The position numbers and the translations under genes were made by a program. This document shows, one piece after another, positions 23,796 to 30,840 of a DNA stretch of 30,840 bases (the stretch's first letter is position 1; each line of letters starts with the position of its first letter). The notes under the pieces were generated by a model that saw nothing but the letters and a program-made list of their open reading frames with translations, searched no databases and was not told the DNA's origin. Source of the DNA: an uncultured Clostridia bacterium (GTDB lineage: Bacteria; Bacillota; Clostridia; RUG12999); contig CAKVOK010000045.1 of assembly GCA_934792465.1 (NCBI GenBank), positions 1 to 30,840 of the forward strand, given 5' to 3'.

Positions 23796-25598
23796 ATGGC
23801 AAAAAGCAGATTAATCGGCGATTATCCTGTAATAGGTATCCGTCCTACAATAGACGGAAGAAGAGGAGCCCTGAAGGTTCGCGAATCACTTGAAGAGCAG
23901 ACAATGAACATGGCAAAATCGGCAGCCGAGCTTATTTCAAAAAATTTAAGATATTCCAACGGAGAGCCTGTTAAGGTTATCATTGCGGATACAACAATAG
24001 GCCGTGTTGCGGAAGCTGCGGCATGCGCAGATAAATTCAGAAAAGCGGGAGTAGACATCACACTTACGGTTACACCGTGCTGGTGCTACGGTTCGGAAAC
24101 AATGGATATGGATCCCATGACCATAAAAGGTGTATGGGGATTTAACGGCACAGAGCGCCCGGGAGCTGTTTATTTGGCTTCGGTTCTCGCTTCTCATGCG
24201 CAGAAAGGTCTGCCTGCATTCGGAATTTACGGTCATGACGTGCAGGATGCGGACAGCACGGAAATTCCGGAGGACGTTCAGGAAAAAATACTGCGTTTCG
24301 CAAGAGCAGCGGTTGCGGCAGCTACAATGAGAGGAAAATCATATTTGCAGATAGGCAGTATTACAATGGGTATCGGCGGTTCTATAATAAGCCCCGAATT
24401 TATTGAAGAATATCTCGGTATGCGTGTTGAATCCGTTGACGAAGTGGAAATCATCAGACGTATGACAGAGGGCATATACGATAAAGAAGAATATGAAAAA
24501 GCACTTGCGTGGACAAAGAAAAATTGTCCCGAAGGCTTCGACAAAAACCCCGAATTTATTCGCGAATCCGATGAGAAAAAAGAAGAATCATGGGAATTTG
24601 TCGTAAAGATGATGTGTATTATAAAAGACCTCTACAACGGCAATAAAAATTTACCTGCCGGAAACGAAGAGGAAATGGTTGGTCACAACGCAATCTGCGG
24701 CGGTTTCCAGGGGCAGCGCCAGTGGACGGACTTCTATCCGAACTGCGATTTCCCCGAATCCATGCTTAACTCGTCATTCGACTGGAACGGTGCAAGAGAA
24801 CCTTACGTTCTCGCAACGGAAAATGATGTACTTAACGGAATCGGTATGCTGTTCGGCAAACTGCTCACAGGCAGAGCGCAGATATTCGCCGATGTAAGAA
24901 CATATTGGAGTCCCGAAGCCGTTAAAAAAGCTACAGGCTACGAACTTGAGGGCAAGGCAAAGGAAGCGGGCGGATTTATTCACCTTATCAACTCCGGTGC
25001 GGCTTGCATAGACGCTTGCGGCGAAGTTAAAGACGAAAACGGCAACGGCGTAATCAAACCGTTCTGGGAAATGACGGAAAACGATATGCAGGCTTGCCTC
25101 AAGGCTACTACATGGAATGCGGCAGATAAAGGATATTTCAGAGGCGGCGGTTTCTCTTCAAGATTCCTTACAAGAAGCGAAATGCCGGCAACAATGGTTC
25201 GTCTGAATCTCATAAAAGGTCTCGGACCTGTTATACAGATTGCGGAAGGATATACAATCAATCTTCCGGACGAAGTTTCCGATACACTCTGGAAACGCAC
25301 CGACTACACATGGCCGTGTACATGGTTCGCTCCGAGAACAACGGGCGAGGGCGCATTCAAGACAGCATACGATGTCATGAACAACTGGGGTGCAAACCAC
25401 GGCGCAATAAGCTACGGTCATATAGGCGCAGACCTTATTACGCTTTGCTCAATCCTCAGAATCCCCGTATGTATGCATAACGTACCCGAGGATAAGATAT
25501 TCAGACCGTCTTCATGGAATGCATTCGGCATGGATAAAGAAGGACAGGATTTCAGAGCCTGCAAGGCATATGGTCCGATGTATAAAAACGTAAGATAA
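23796..25598 (+). CDS. fucI: L-fucose isomerase
   Basis: FucI converts L-fucose to L-fuculose with Mn2+, and many also act on D-arabinose. The 600-residue protein matches the family over its full length (E. coli 591). E342 (in LATENDVLNG), D366 (in IFADVRTYWSP) and H535 (in GANHGAIS) sit at nearly the same spacing as the three metal ligands of the E. coli enzyme. GGFQGQRQWTDFYPN and LNSSFDWNG are other strong matches. AAAGGA is 9 bases before the ATG at 23796; an upstream TTG in frame is less likely. fucK, fucA and a transporter are not in the window, so the rest of the pathway must lie elsewhere. Confidence 0.97.
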   Translation: MAKSRLIGDYPVIGIRPTIDGRRGALKVRESLEEQTMNMAKSAAELISKNLRYSNGEPVKVIIADTTIGRVAEAAACADKFRKAGVDITLTVTPCWCYGSETMDMDPMTIKGVWGFNGTERPGAVYLASVLASHAQKGLPAFGIYGHDVQDADSTEIPEDVQEKILRFARAAVAAATMRGKSYLQIGSITMGIGGSIISPEFIEEYLGMRVESVDEVEIIRRMTEGIYDKEEYEKALAWTKKNCPEGFDKNPEFIRESDEKKEESWEFVVKMMCIIKDLYNGNKNLPAGNEEEMVGHNAICGGFQGQRQWTDFYPNCDFPESMLNSSFDWNGAREPYVLATENDVLNGIGMLFGKLLTGRAQIFADVRTYWSPEAVKKATGYELEGKAKEAGGFIHLINSGAACIDACGEVKDENGNGVIKPFWEMTENDMQACLKATTWNAADKGYFRGGGFSSRFLTRSEMPATMVRLNLIKGLGPVIQIAEGYTINLPDEVSDTLWKRTDYTWPCTWFAPRTTGEGAFKTAYDVMNNWGANHGAISYGHIGADLITLCSILRIPVCMHNVPEDKIFRPSSWNAFGMDKEGQDFRACKAYGPMYKNVR

Positions 25599-25612
25599 TA
25601 TTTTACATAAAG

Positions 25613-25646
25613 CACAGCGGTTTGAAAAACAGCCGCTGTGTTTTTT
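25613..25646 (+). terminator. Intrinsic terminator of fucI
   Basis: CACAGCGG (25613-25620) pairs with CCGCTGTG (25633-25640), followed at once by six T residues (25641-25646). It begins 14 bases past the fucI stop. The T-tract abuts the -35 element of the yunB promoter. Confidence 0.88.
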
Positions 25647-25674
25647 ATACTTATCGCACCTTTATGCATATAAT
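25647..25674 (+). promoter_or_regulatory. Putative sigma-E (sporulation) promoter of yunB
   Basis: ATACTT (25647-25652), 14 bases, then CATATAAT (25667-25674). These fit the Bacillus sigma-E pattern (ATAnTT near -35, CATAcAaT near -10) with one mismatch in the -10 octamer and the usual spacing. The transcript would start a few bases before the GAGGTG ribosome site. Bacillus yunB is a sigma-E gene, which supports the call. An overlapping weak sigma-A -10 (TATAAT) cannot be excluded. Confidence 0.65.
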
Positions 25675-25695
25675 GTGTATGTGAGGTGATGATAT

Positions 25696-26325
25696 ATGCG
25701 ACTATACGGAAATTACAGACGCAGAAGCGGCATTTTTCTGTTCATTATTTTGCTGACTATCATAATGTCGGCATTTTTCATGCGTTCAATAAAAGTAATA
25801 AATTCAATAGCGAAGACAGTAGCTGTTCAAAAAACAACAGAAATTATGAACACGTGTGCATTGGAGCATATCGGCAAAGCCGGGGAAATCTATAATGCGA
25901 TGCTGATTAAAGAAAAAAATTCGACAGGCACCGTTTCGTCCATAGACGCAGACGTTCAGAAACTGAATCTGCTTCAGACGGATATTGCCGAAATTATGAC
26001 GAAAGAACTGAAAGCACAGCGAAAAATAAATTTCAGAGTTTCATTTATAAATTTGCTCGGATATAATGTAATATCAGACAGAGGGATAAAGATACCGATT
26101 GAATTTGCTCCGATAACAAGGGTTGAAACGAGCTTCAAAGAAAGCTTCATTTCCGCAGGAATAAATCAGACAATGCTGACGGTAAATCTTAAAATTTGCG
26201 CAAATATGAGAATAAGCGTTTTTCCCGGCGGAACGTCACAGAAAGTCATACATACAATTCCAATTGCCAAAATTGTCATTGTCGGAGATACGCCAAGCGG
26301 ATTTTATCGCGGAGATTTGAAATAA
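25696..26325 (+). CDS. yunB: Sporulation protein YunB
   Basis: YunB is a mother-cell protein needed for normal sporulation in Bacillus; its biochemical role is unknown. The 209-residue protein has one N-terminal membrane segment (about 12-29) and an extracytoplasmic domain with the family features FINLLGYNVISDRGIKIPIEF and VETSFKESFISAGINQT shown in part. GAGGTG lies about 7 bases before the ATG. It stands alone behind a sigma-E-like promoter and the fucI terminator. Its presence argues the organism carries a sporulation programme. Confidence 0.93.
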   Translation: MRLYGNYRRRSGIFLFIILLTIIMSAFFMRSIKVINSIAKTVAVQKTTEIMNTCALEHIGKAGEIYNAMLIKEKNSTGTVSSIDADVQKLNLLQTDIAEIMTKELKAQRKINFRVSFINLLGYNVISDRGIKIPIEFAPITRVETSFKESFISAGINQTMLTVNLKICANMRISVFPGGTSQKVIHTIPIAKIVIVGDTPSGFYRGDLK

Positions 26326-26340
26326 AACAGATTTATACTA

Positions 26341-26369
26341 TTGATTTTTGCGGCGAAATGTGATATACT
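26341..26369 (+). promoter_or_regulatory. Sigma-A promoter of the MgtC-like gene
   Basis: TTGATT (26341-26346), 17 bases, then TATACT (26364-26369), with TGA before the -10 box as an extended -10. It lies 15 bases past the yunB stop, and I see no terminator between the two. Confidence 0.75.
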
Positions 26370-26415
26370 ATTATACAAAAATAAAAATTTTAATATAAGG
26401 AGCGAGATATTAACA

Positions 26416-27078
26416 ATGGAATTTTGGTATATAGTACGTATGATAGCCGCAAGTCTATGCGGTTTTTTGATAGGTCTTGAACGCAAAAACCGTGCAAAAG
26501 AAGCAGGAATAAGAACACATTGTGTAGTTGCGTGTGCCGCAGCATTGATGATGATTATTTCAAAATACGGTTTTACGGATTTAACTGCGGGAACAAACGG
26601 TATGCGCGGTGCGGACGGTGCGAGAATTGCCGCACAGGTTGTCAGCGGAATAGGTTTTCTGGGCGCAGGTATGATATTCGTACATAAAAACACCGTTACG
26701 GGTTTGACAACGGCTGCCGGAATATGGGCGACGTCGGGTGTCGGCATGGCGATAGGCGCAGGCATGTATGTTGTTGGTGTTGCGGCAACAGCGATAATAA
26801 TATTTGTACAAATACTGTTTCACCTTAATTTTAACTGGCTTAAAATGCCGAAATCACGCAAGCTGACAATAAAAAATGTCAAGTCCGAAAACTTCCAGGA
26901 AGAAATAACGGACCTTATGAAGCAAATCGGTGTTTCTGTTCACGAAGTATGCATTGAAAAAGAACATGAAAGCAAAAGCAGAAAATATACCTTTATACTT
27001 GAAATGCCCGGAAAAATAGGTGAAGAACAAATCATAAACATGATAGATTATGAATGTAAAATTTCATCAAACATTTAG
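26416..27078 (+). CDS. MgtC/SapB family membrane protein
   Basis: This 220-residue protein has about four membrane segments in its first 130 residues and a soluble C-terminal domain (about 145-220). The family signatures LIGLERKNRAKEAGIRTH and VVSGIGFLGAGMIF are present. MgtC proteins are linked to magnesium stress and, in pathogens, to inhibition of the F-type ATPase; most environmental members are uncharacterised. The C-terminal domain looks like the ACT-like domain seen in MgtC relatives. AAGGAG is 13 bases before the ATG, a rather long spacing. No M-box or other leader structure is visible in the short 5' region. Confidence 0.9.
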   Translation: MEFWYIVRMIAASLCGFLIGLERKNRAKEAGIRTHCVVACAAALMMIISKYGFTDLTAGTNGMRGADGARIAAQVVSGIGFLGAGMIFVHKNTVTGLTTAAGIWATSGVGMAIGAGMYVVGVAATAIIIFVQILFHLNFNWLKMPKSRKLTIKNVKSENFQEEITDLMKQIGVSVHEVCIEKEHESKSRKYTFILEMPGKIGEEQIINMIDYECKISSNI

Positions 27079-27224
27079 CAGTATAATGTGAAAAATCACG
27101 TTAATCAATCTAAATAACACCGCACGGCGATGTACGGCAATAATTTCCTTATATCTTGCCCTGCACAGGAGATTTTACATTATATTATTTTATGCAGACG
27201 CAGAGTCGCAGAATGGAGATTAAT
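27079..27224 (+). other. Intergenic region between the MgtC-like and SGNH genes
   Basis: The 146 bases include a short hairpin (27085-27091 with 27096-27102, one G-T pair) without a T-tract, so it is at best a weak terminator for the gene before it. Two GC-rich patches (near 27122-27137 and 27156-27170) stand out in the AT-rich context. I see no convincing promoter for the SGNH gene. It could be read through from upstream or have a weak TATATT (27181-27186) promoter. Confidence 0.4.
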
Positions 27225-28292
27225 ATGAACTTTTTTGATAAATATGTTTCCAATACATTGGCAGGAAGCGGAAACCAGTGTTTTTTTATAAACGAAGATG
27301 ACAAAAAGATAAACAAGGGAAGAGTTTATTATAAGGTGTTTTTCGGCGGTAAATTTAAATATTCGTTTTTGTTTTCAAATATCTTAGACAGTACATTTTC
27401 GGATGGAAGCAAAAGTCATAAAAATTTAATCTGCAATGATTGGTATATAACCGCATTGAACATTGGCGTATGTGCAAAAATCGAAAATCCGCAGCGGCTT
27501 TCTGCCGTAACTTTCGGCGGCAGTGCAACGAAGCACGTAATGCCCGGAGAATTTTTCTGTACAGATAAAATTGAAATTGAAGCGAAAAAGGGAGATTATA
27601 TATGCCTTGAAATAAGCTTCAAAGGTAAAATGATTCCGTATCATGAAGAAATCATTATTCCTACATTTGTATTTGAAAACAACGAGTGGATTTCGTCGAA
27701 GTATATGCCCGTGCCGGGAATGGTGGGTTGCGCCAGAAATGCCAAACAAATAGGTTTTCTCGGTGATTCAATTACACAAGGAATAGGTACGGAGATGAAT
27801 TCATACGAACATTGGAATGCAAAGCTTGCAGAGCTGCTCGGAGATAAGTTTGCATATTGGAATTTGGGACTCGGATTCGGCAGAGCGGACGATGCCGCAA
27901 GTGATGGTGCATGGCTCTATAAAGCAAAGCAAAACGATATTGTTTTCGTATGTTTCGGAGTAAATGATATTTTGCAGGGATATACGGCAAAACAGATAAA
28001 AGAAAATCTGAAAAAAATTACGTTGTTGCTGAAAAAACAAGGTATAAGAGTTCTGGTTCAAACAATACCTCCGTTCGATTACAACGATAAGCAAATTGAT
28101 ATTTGGAACAGTGTAAACCGTTTCATAAAAAATGAATTGTCACAATATGCCGATTGGATTTTTGATAATGTGCCGATACTAAGAAAAAATGCAGACGAAT
28201 CGCATATGGCACAATTCGGAGGCCATCCCAATGCAGAAGGCTGCGAATCCTGGGCAAATGCACTGCATACATATATAAAAGAAGAATTATAA
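27225..28292 (+). CDS. SGNH/GDSL-type hydrolase with N-terminal beta domain
   Basis: This 355-residue protein has a C-terminal SGNH esterase domain (about 170-355) with block I FLGDSITQG (nucleophile S182), block III FGVNDIL (N247) and block V GGHPN (H334). The first 170 residues look like a beta-sandwich of the kind that precedes this domain in acetylesterases acting on sugars. No signal peptide or membrane segment is present, so it probably acts in the cytoplasm, perhaps deacetylating imported oligosaccharides. That substrate is inference from the neighbourhood (fucI, GH2). The ATG at 27225 has GGAG 6 bases upstream. It ends in a shared bidirectional terminator. Confidence 0.88.
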   Translation: MNFFDKYVSNTLAGSGNQCFFINEDDKKINKGRVYYKVFFGGKFKYSFLFSNILDSTFSDGSKSHKNLICNDWYITALNIGVCAKIENPQRLSAVTFGGSATKHVMPGEFFCTDKIEIEAKKGDYICLEISFKGKMIPYHEEIIIPTFVFENNEWISSKYMPVPGMVGCARNAKQIGFLGDSITQGIGTEMNSYEHWNAKLAELLGDKFAYWNLGLGFGRADDAASDGAWLYKAKQNDIVFVCFGVNDILQGYTAKQIKENLKKITLLLKKQGIRVLVQTIPPFDYNDKQIDIWNSVNRFIKNELSQYADWIFDNVPILRKNADESHMAQFGGHPNAEGCESWANALHTYIKEEL

Positions 28293-28296
28293 AAGA

Positions 28297-28320
28297 GGGT
28301 ATGGAAAAATCTCCATACCC
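28297..28320. terminator. Bidirectional terminator between convergent genes
   Basis: GGGTATGGA (28297-28305) pairs with TCCATACCC (28312-28320) with a 6-base loop. It is followed by CCATTTTATAC on the plus side and TCTTTTATAA on the minus side, both short U-rich tails. It lies 4 bases past the SGNH stop and 17 bases past the stop of the opposite gene, so it can serve both. Confidence 0.78.
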
Positions 28321-28337
28321 CCATTTTATACTTAAAA

Positions 28338-30251
28338 TTATACAGTTGCTGTGTTGTTTCTCACATATGTCGGAACAACATCCGAAATTAAATCCTTTAT
28401 TTGTTCAACATCATTGCTGTGAGCTGCTTCTTTGAGAACATCAAGCATTTCTTTGAGTTTTTCATACTCAATATCTATCGGCTGACCTATAAAAATCTTA
28501 GCATGTTCGGTATTTCTCAAACCTTCCTCATCCATAAGAAGCTCTTCATAAAGTTTTTCTCCCGGACGAAGTCCACATATCTCTATTTTTATATCTTTAT
28601 CGGGAACCATACCCGAAAGCTTTATGATATTTCTTGCCAAGTCATAAATTTTAACCGGCTCACCCATATCCAACACAAATATTTCTCCGCCCTCGGCATA
28701 GCTTGCTGCCTGCAAAACCAGCTGTGCAGCCTCCGGTATTGTCATAAAAAATCTTGTTATCCGCTTGTCCGTAACGGTCACAGGTCCTCCTGATTCTATC
28801 TGTTTTTTAAACAGCGGTATTACACTGCCGTTCGAGCCGAGAACATTACCGAAACGCACTGCGACAAACGTCGTTTTACTTTTCTGCTGCATATATTGAA
28901 TAATCATTTCGCATATGCGTTTTGTAGCACCCATTACATTGGTCGGATTAACAGCCTTGTCCGTAGATATAAGAACAAATTTACTCACGCCGAATTTATC
29001 CGCACACCGGGCAGTGTTGAGCGTTCCGAAAACATTGTTCTTTATAGCCTCCATGGGGCTGTCCTCCATAAGAGGTACATGCTTATGTGCAGCCGCATGA
29101 AATACTATATACGGTCTGTATTTATCAAATATATCGTCAAGTCTTTCAACGTCACGCACAGAAGCTATAATAACCTCCGGCTTGTTGTCCGGATATTTTC
29201 TGTTCAGCTCCATTTGTATGTCATATGCATTGTTTTCGTATATATCCATAATGACAAGCTGCGACGGATTGTAACGCATGATCTGGCGGCAGAGTTCCGA
29301 ACCTATCGAACCGCCTCCGCCCGTAACCAATACCGTTTTATTTGTTATGTATCTTTCTATTTTTTCGTTATTAAGCTTTATCGGTTCACGTTCGAGCAAA
29401 TCTTCTATCTGCACGTTTCTTATCTGTTTATGAAACCCCTCACCATAAACAATCTTATCCATTCCGGGAAGAATCTTCGTTTTTGCCTTTGTTTGATTGC
29501 ACACCTCAAAAATTGCATTTACGTCCTTTGAAGAGGCGGACGGAATCGCTATAATTATCTCATCAACAGCGTATTCTGTGCAAATTTGCTTTATATCTCC
29601 GCGGTTTCCCAAAACCGCTTTGCCATCAATTTTCATTTTCTTCTTTGTGTAATCATCATCAACGAAACCTATTACATTATAATTTAATGCAATATTTTCA
29701 CGTATATCCTTGAAAAGGCGGATTCCTCCGTTTCCCGCACCTACTATAAGCAGATTTTTTACGGAAGATGAATCGCAAAGTTCAGCTGAACGGTGTTCTC
29801 TGTACAGGCTGTAGGCTGCACGAATAAACATTCTTGAAGCTATTACTGCGAAAGATTCTGCAATAACCGCACATACCGGTATTCTGTCGTGAATAACGGT
29901 TACGGAAAATTCCGAAACTATTACGCTTATCGCCGATGCTGCTATACAGACAAAAATAACACGCAGATAATCTTTTGTACTGCCATATGTCCACATAACG
30001 TTGTATATGCCGAATATATACATAAGAGCTACGAAAATCACTCCTGTGGAAATCATCATAAATACAGATTCGAAGCCGAAAACGTAATGTATAATTCCCG
30101 TCAATTCCTCCGTTCCGGTAAAAACCAACTCGGCGGCAACTATGTACGCTATAACTACAAACAATAAATCAAACAGAAACAGATATCTGTTTCTGACAGC
30201 GTTTTTTCCATTACGTTCACCAAATGTATTCTTCAGAAACGAATTTAACAT
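28338..30251 (-). CDS. Membrane nucleotide-sugar 4,6-dehydratase (PglF/CapD/WbpM type)
   Basis: Members of this family remove water from UDP-GlcNAc, using NAD, as the first step to modified amino sugars for capsule, O-antigen or protein glycans. The 637-residue protein has about four N-terminal membrane segments (23-42, 63-82, 97-115, 125-146), a CoA-binding-like Rossmann domain with VGAGNGG (170-176), and the catalytic short-chain dehydrogenase domain with GGGGSIG (311-317). The active-site Tyr is replaced by Met: M440 with K444 in NPTNVMGATKR, as in PglF and WbpM. It stands alone here, with no sugar aminotransferase or glycosyltransferase next to it. AGGGGA is 10 bases before the ATG. Confidence 0.93.
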   Translation of the reverse strand: MLNSFLKNTFGERNGKNAVRNRYLFLFDLLFVVIAYIVAAELVFTGTEELTGIIHYVFGFESVFMMISTGVIFVALMYIFGIYNVMWTYGSTKDYLRVIFVCIAASAISVIVSEFSVTVIHDRIPVCAVIAESFAVIASRMFIRAAYSLYREHRSAELCDSSSVKNLLIVGAGNGGIRLFKDIRENIALNYNVIGFVDDDYTKKKMKIDGKAVLGNRGDIKQICTEYAVDEIIIAIPSASSKDVNAIFEVCNQTKAKTKILPGMDKIVYGEGFHKQIRNVQIEDLLEREPIKLNNEKIERYITNKTVLVTGGGGSIGSELCRQIMRYNPSQLVIMDIYENNAYDIQMELNRKYPDNKPEVIIASVRDVERLDDIFDKYRPYIVFHAAAHKHVPLMEDSPMEAIKNNVFGTLNTARCADKFGVSKFVLISTDKAVNPTNVMGATKRICEMIIQYMQQKSKTTFVAVRFGNVLGSNGSVIPLFKKQIESGGPVTVTDKRITRFFMTIPEAAQLVLQAASYAEGGEIFVLDMGEPVKIYDLARNIIKLSGMVPDKDIKIEICGLRPGEKLYEELLMDEEGLRNTEHAKIFIGQPIDIEYEKLKEMLDVLKEAAHSNDVEQIKDLISDVVPTYVRNNTATV

Positions 30252-30298
30252 TTGTTATCAATCCCCTATCATTTAAACTATTTTAAACACTATCTATT

Positions 30299-30327
30299 AT
30301 GATAACATATTTTTTTGGTTTTGTCAA
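30299..30327 (-). promoter_or_regulatory. Sigma-A promoter of the nucleotide-sugar dehydratase gene
   Basis: On the minus strand a perfect TTGACA (30322-30327), 17 bases, then TATCAT (30299-30304). The ATG is 47 bases past the -10 box. Confidence 0.8.
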
Positions 30328-30482
30328 GCGTCTATGCGCATTTTTGCAAATATTTCAATGCAATTTTCGGGTTGTTTATCAGAAAAATTCTTATCCTAAA
30401 TATATATTTGGTAATTTTTGTTCATCTCGTTATAAGTCCAAAATATAAGTTGCGAAATTGTAACTTTTTTTAATAAATGTTA

Positions 30483-30511
30483 TTGCTTTTTTAAATATAT
30501 TATGCTATAAT
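30483..30511 (+). promoter_or_regulatory. Sigma-A promoter of the GH2 gene
   Basis: TTGCTT (30483-30488), 17 bases, then a perfect TATAAT (30506-30511). The weaker -35 and the upstream dyad fit a regulated promoter. The GH2 ATG is 45 bases downstream. Confidence 0.75.
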
Positions 30512-30556
30512 ATAGAAAGTAAAATTTATCGACAACAGATAAAAGGAGAGAAATGC

Positions 30557-30840
30557 ATGAGAAAATATGAAGATTTAAATTTGCTTCACGAAAACACATT
30601 GAAGCCGAGAGCGCACTACATACCGTATGATACGGCGGCAAAGGCTCTTGCCGGTGTTAAATCCGATTCGGAGTTTTATACATTATTAAACGGTGAATGG
30701 GATTTTAAATATTTTTCAAGAGATATTGACTGCCCCGATAAAATAGATAATTGGGATAAAACTCCCGTGCCGTCCTGCTGGCAGATGCACGGATACGAAA
30801 AACCGTATTATACCAACGTAAACTATCCGTATGCCGTAAA
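30557..30840 (+). CDS. GH2 beta-galactosidase-like glycosidase, N-terminal part
   Basis: Only the first 94 codons are in the window. The N-terminus NLLHENTLKPRAHYIPY and the following LLNGEWDFKYF and VPSCWQMHGYEKPYYTN are the sugar-binding jelly-roll start of LacZ-type GH2 enzymes. There is no signal peptide, so it probably acts on imported beta-galactosides. GGAG lies 8 bases before the ATG at 30557; an earlier ATG at 30553 is out of frame and stops after five codons. The catalytic glutamates lie beyond the edge, so beta-galactosidase versus beta-glucuronidase cannot be settled, though the LacZ type is favoured. Confidence 0.85.
   Translation, partial: MRKYEDLNLLHENTLKPRAHYIPYDTAAKALAGVKSDSEFYTLLNGEWDFKYFSRDIDCPDKIDNWDKTPVPSCWQMHGYEKPYYTNVNYPYAV

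Larger units (their letters stand above)
30252..30556. other. Divergent intergenic region with two promoters and two dyads
   Basis: This 305-base AT-rich stretch separates the dehydratase gene from the GH2 gene. It holds one strong sigma-A promoter in each direction. Between them are a dyad TTGCA-N10-TGCAA (30344-30363) and a dyad AAGTTGC-N6-GTAACTT with one mismatch (30447-30466), the latter about 17 bases upstream of the GH2 -35 box. These may be operators. I see no small gene or riboswitch here. Confidence 0.5.

Noticed and set aside
14357..27170. Shared GTGCAGGGC word in the priA-def gap and the gap before the SGNH gene
   Set aside because: Only about nine bases match with no extended similarity, so a dispersed repeat is not supported from this window.
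27156..27224. Upstream extension of the SGNH gene
   Set aside because: The 23 extra codons have no ribosome site and unusual composition; GGAG is correctly placed for 27225.
1..30840. CRISPR arrays, tRNA/rRNA genes, transposases, phage or toxin-antitoxin genes
   Set aside because: I looked for regularly spaced repeats, cloverleaf-like segments and typical mobile or defence protein motifs and found none.

Overview
The window looks like chromosome from a spore-forming, low-to-moderate-GC anaerobic Firmicute (class Clostridia; a gut Oscillospirales-type organism is my guess). The grounds are the gene order around gmk-rpoZ-priA-def-fmt-prkC-rsgA-rpe-thiN, which follows the Bacillus/Clostridium 'ylo' cluster, a yunB sporulation gene behind a sigma-E-like promoter, strong GGAGG ribosome sites, and nearby sugar-use genes (fucI, a GH2 glycosidase). 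I see no rRNA, tRNA, CRISPR array, phage gene or transposase.

Region 1 (about 20.2 kb down to 71, minus strand) is one very tight run of 21 genes. A near-consensus sigma-A promoter (TTGACA-17-TACAAT) lies just before the first gene, and most junctions overlap or are separated by a few bases. In order of transcription: yicC, remA, gmk, rpoZ, coaBC, priA, def, fmt, a membrane zinc peptidase, rsmB, rlmN, stp (PP2C phosphatase), prkC (PASTA kinase), rsgA, rpe, thiN, a membrane-anchored beta-propeller protein, a CvpA-family protein, a YesL/DUF624-like membrane protein, and two M16 peptidases. The first 16 cover RNA turnover, nucleotide and CoA synthesis, replication restart, N-terminal formyl/deformyl processing, rRNA methylation, ribosome maturation and wall-sensing phosphorylation. 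The last five are an envelope/peptidase tail that is less well understood. The two M16 proteins divide the catalytic features between them (HxxEH in one, the R/Y pair in the other), as expected for a heterodimer. Two back-to-back hairpins without a U-tract follow the last gene at the window edge.

Region 2 (20.3-22.8 kb) holds a small helical acidic protein (minus strand, with its own promoter and terminator) and, divergently, a dusB-apbE pair.

Region 3 (22.8-25.65 kb) is an AraC-family regulator divergent from fucI (L-fucose isomerase), which ends in a good terminator. No other fucose genes are in view.

Region 4 (25.65-28.3 kb, plus strand) has yunB, an MgtC/SapB membrane protein and an intracellular-looking SGNH hydrolase. 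Region 5 (28.3-30.84 kb) is a PglF/CapD-type nucleotide-sugar dehydratase on the minus strand, a 305-base divergent promoter region, and the first 94 codons of a GH2 beta-galactosidase-like gene that runs off the window.

Most of this is housekeeping sequence, and I did not find a clear new defence or mobile system. The more interesting points are the split M16 pair and its membrane neighbours, the acidic tail on RpoZ, the sigma-E promoter packed against the fucI terminator, and the paired hairpins at the left edge.
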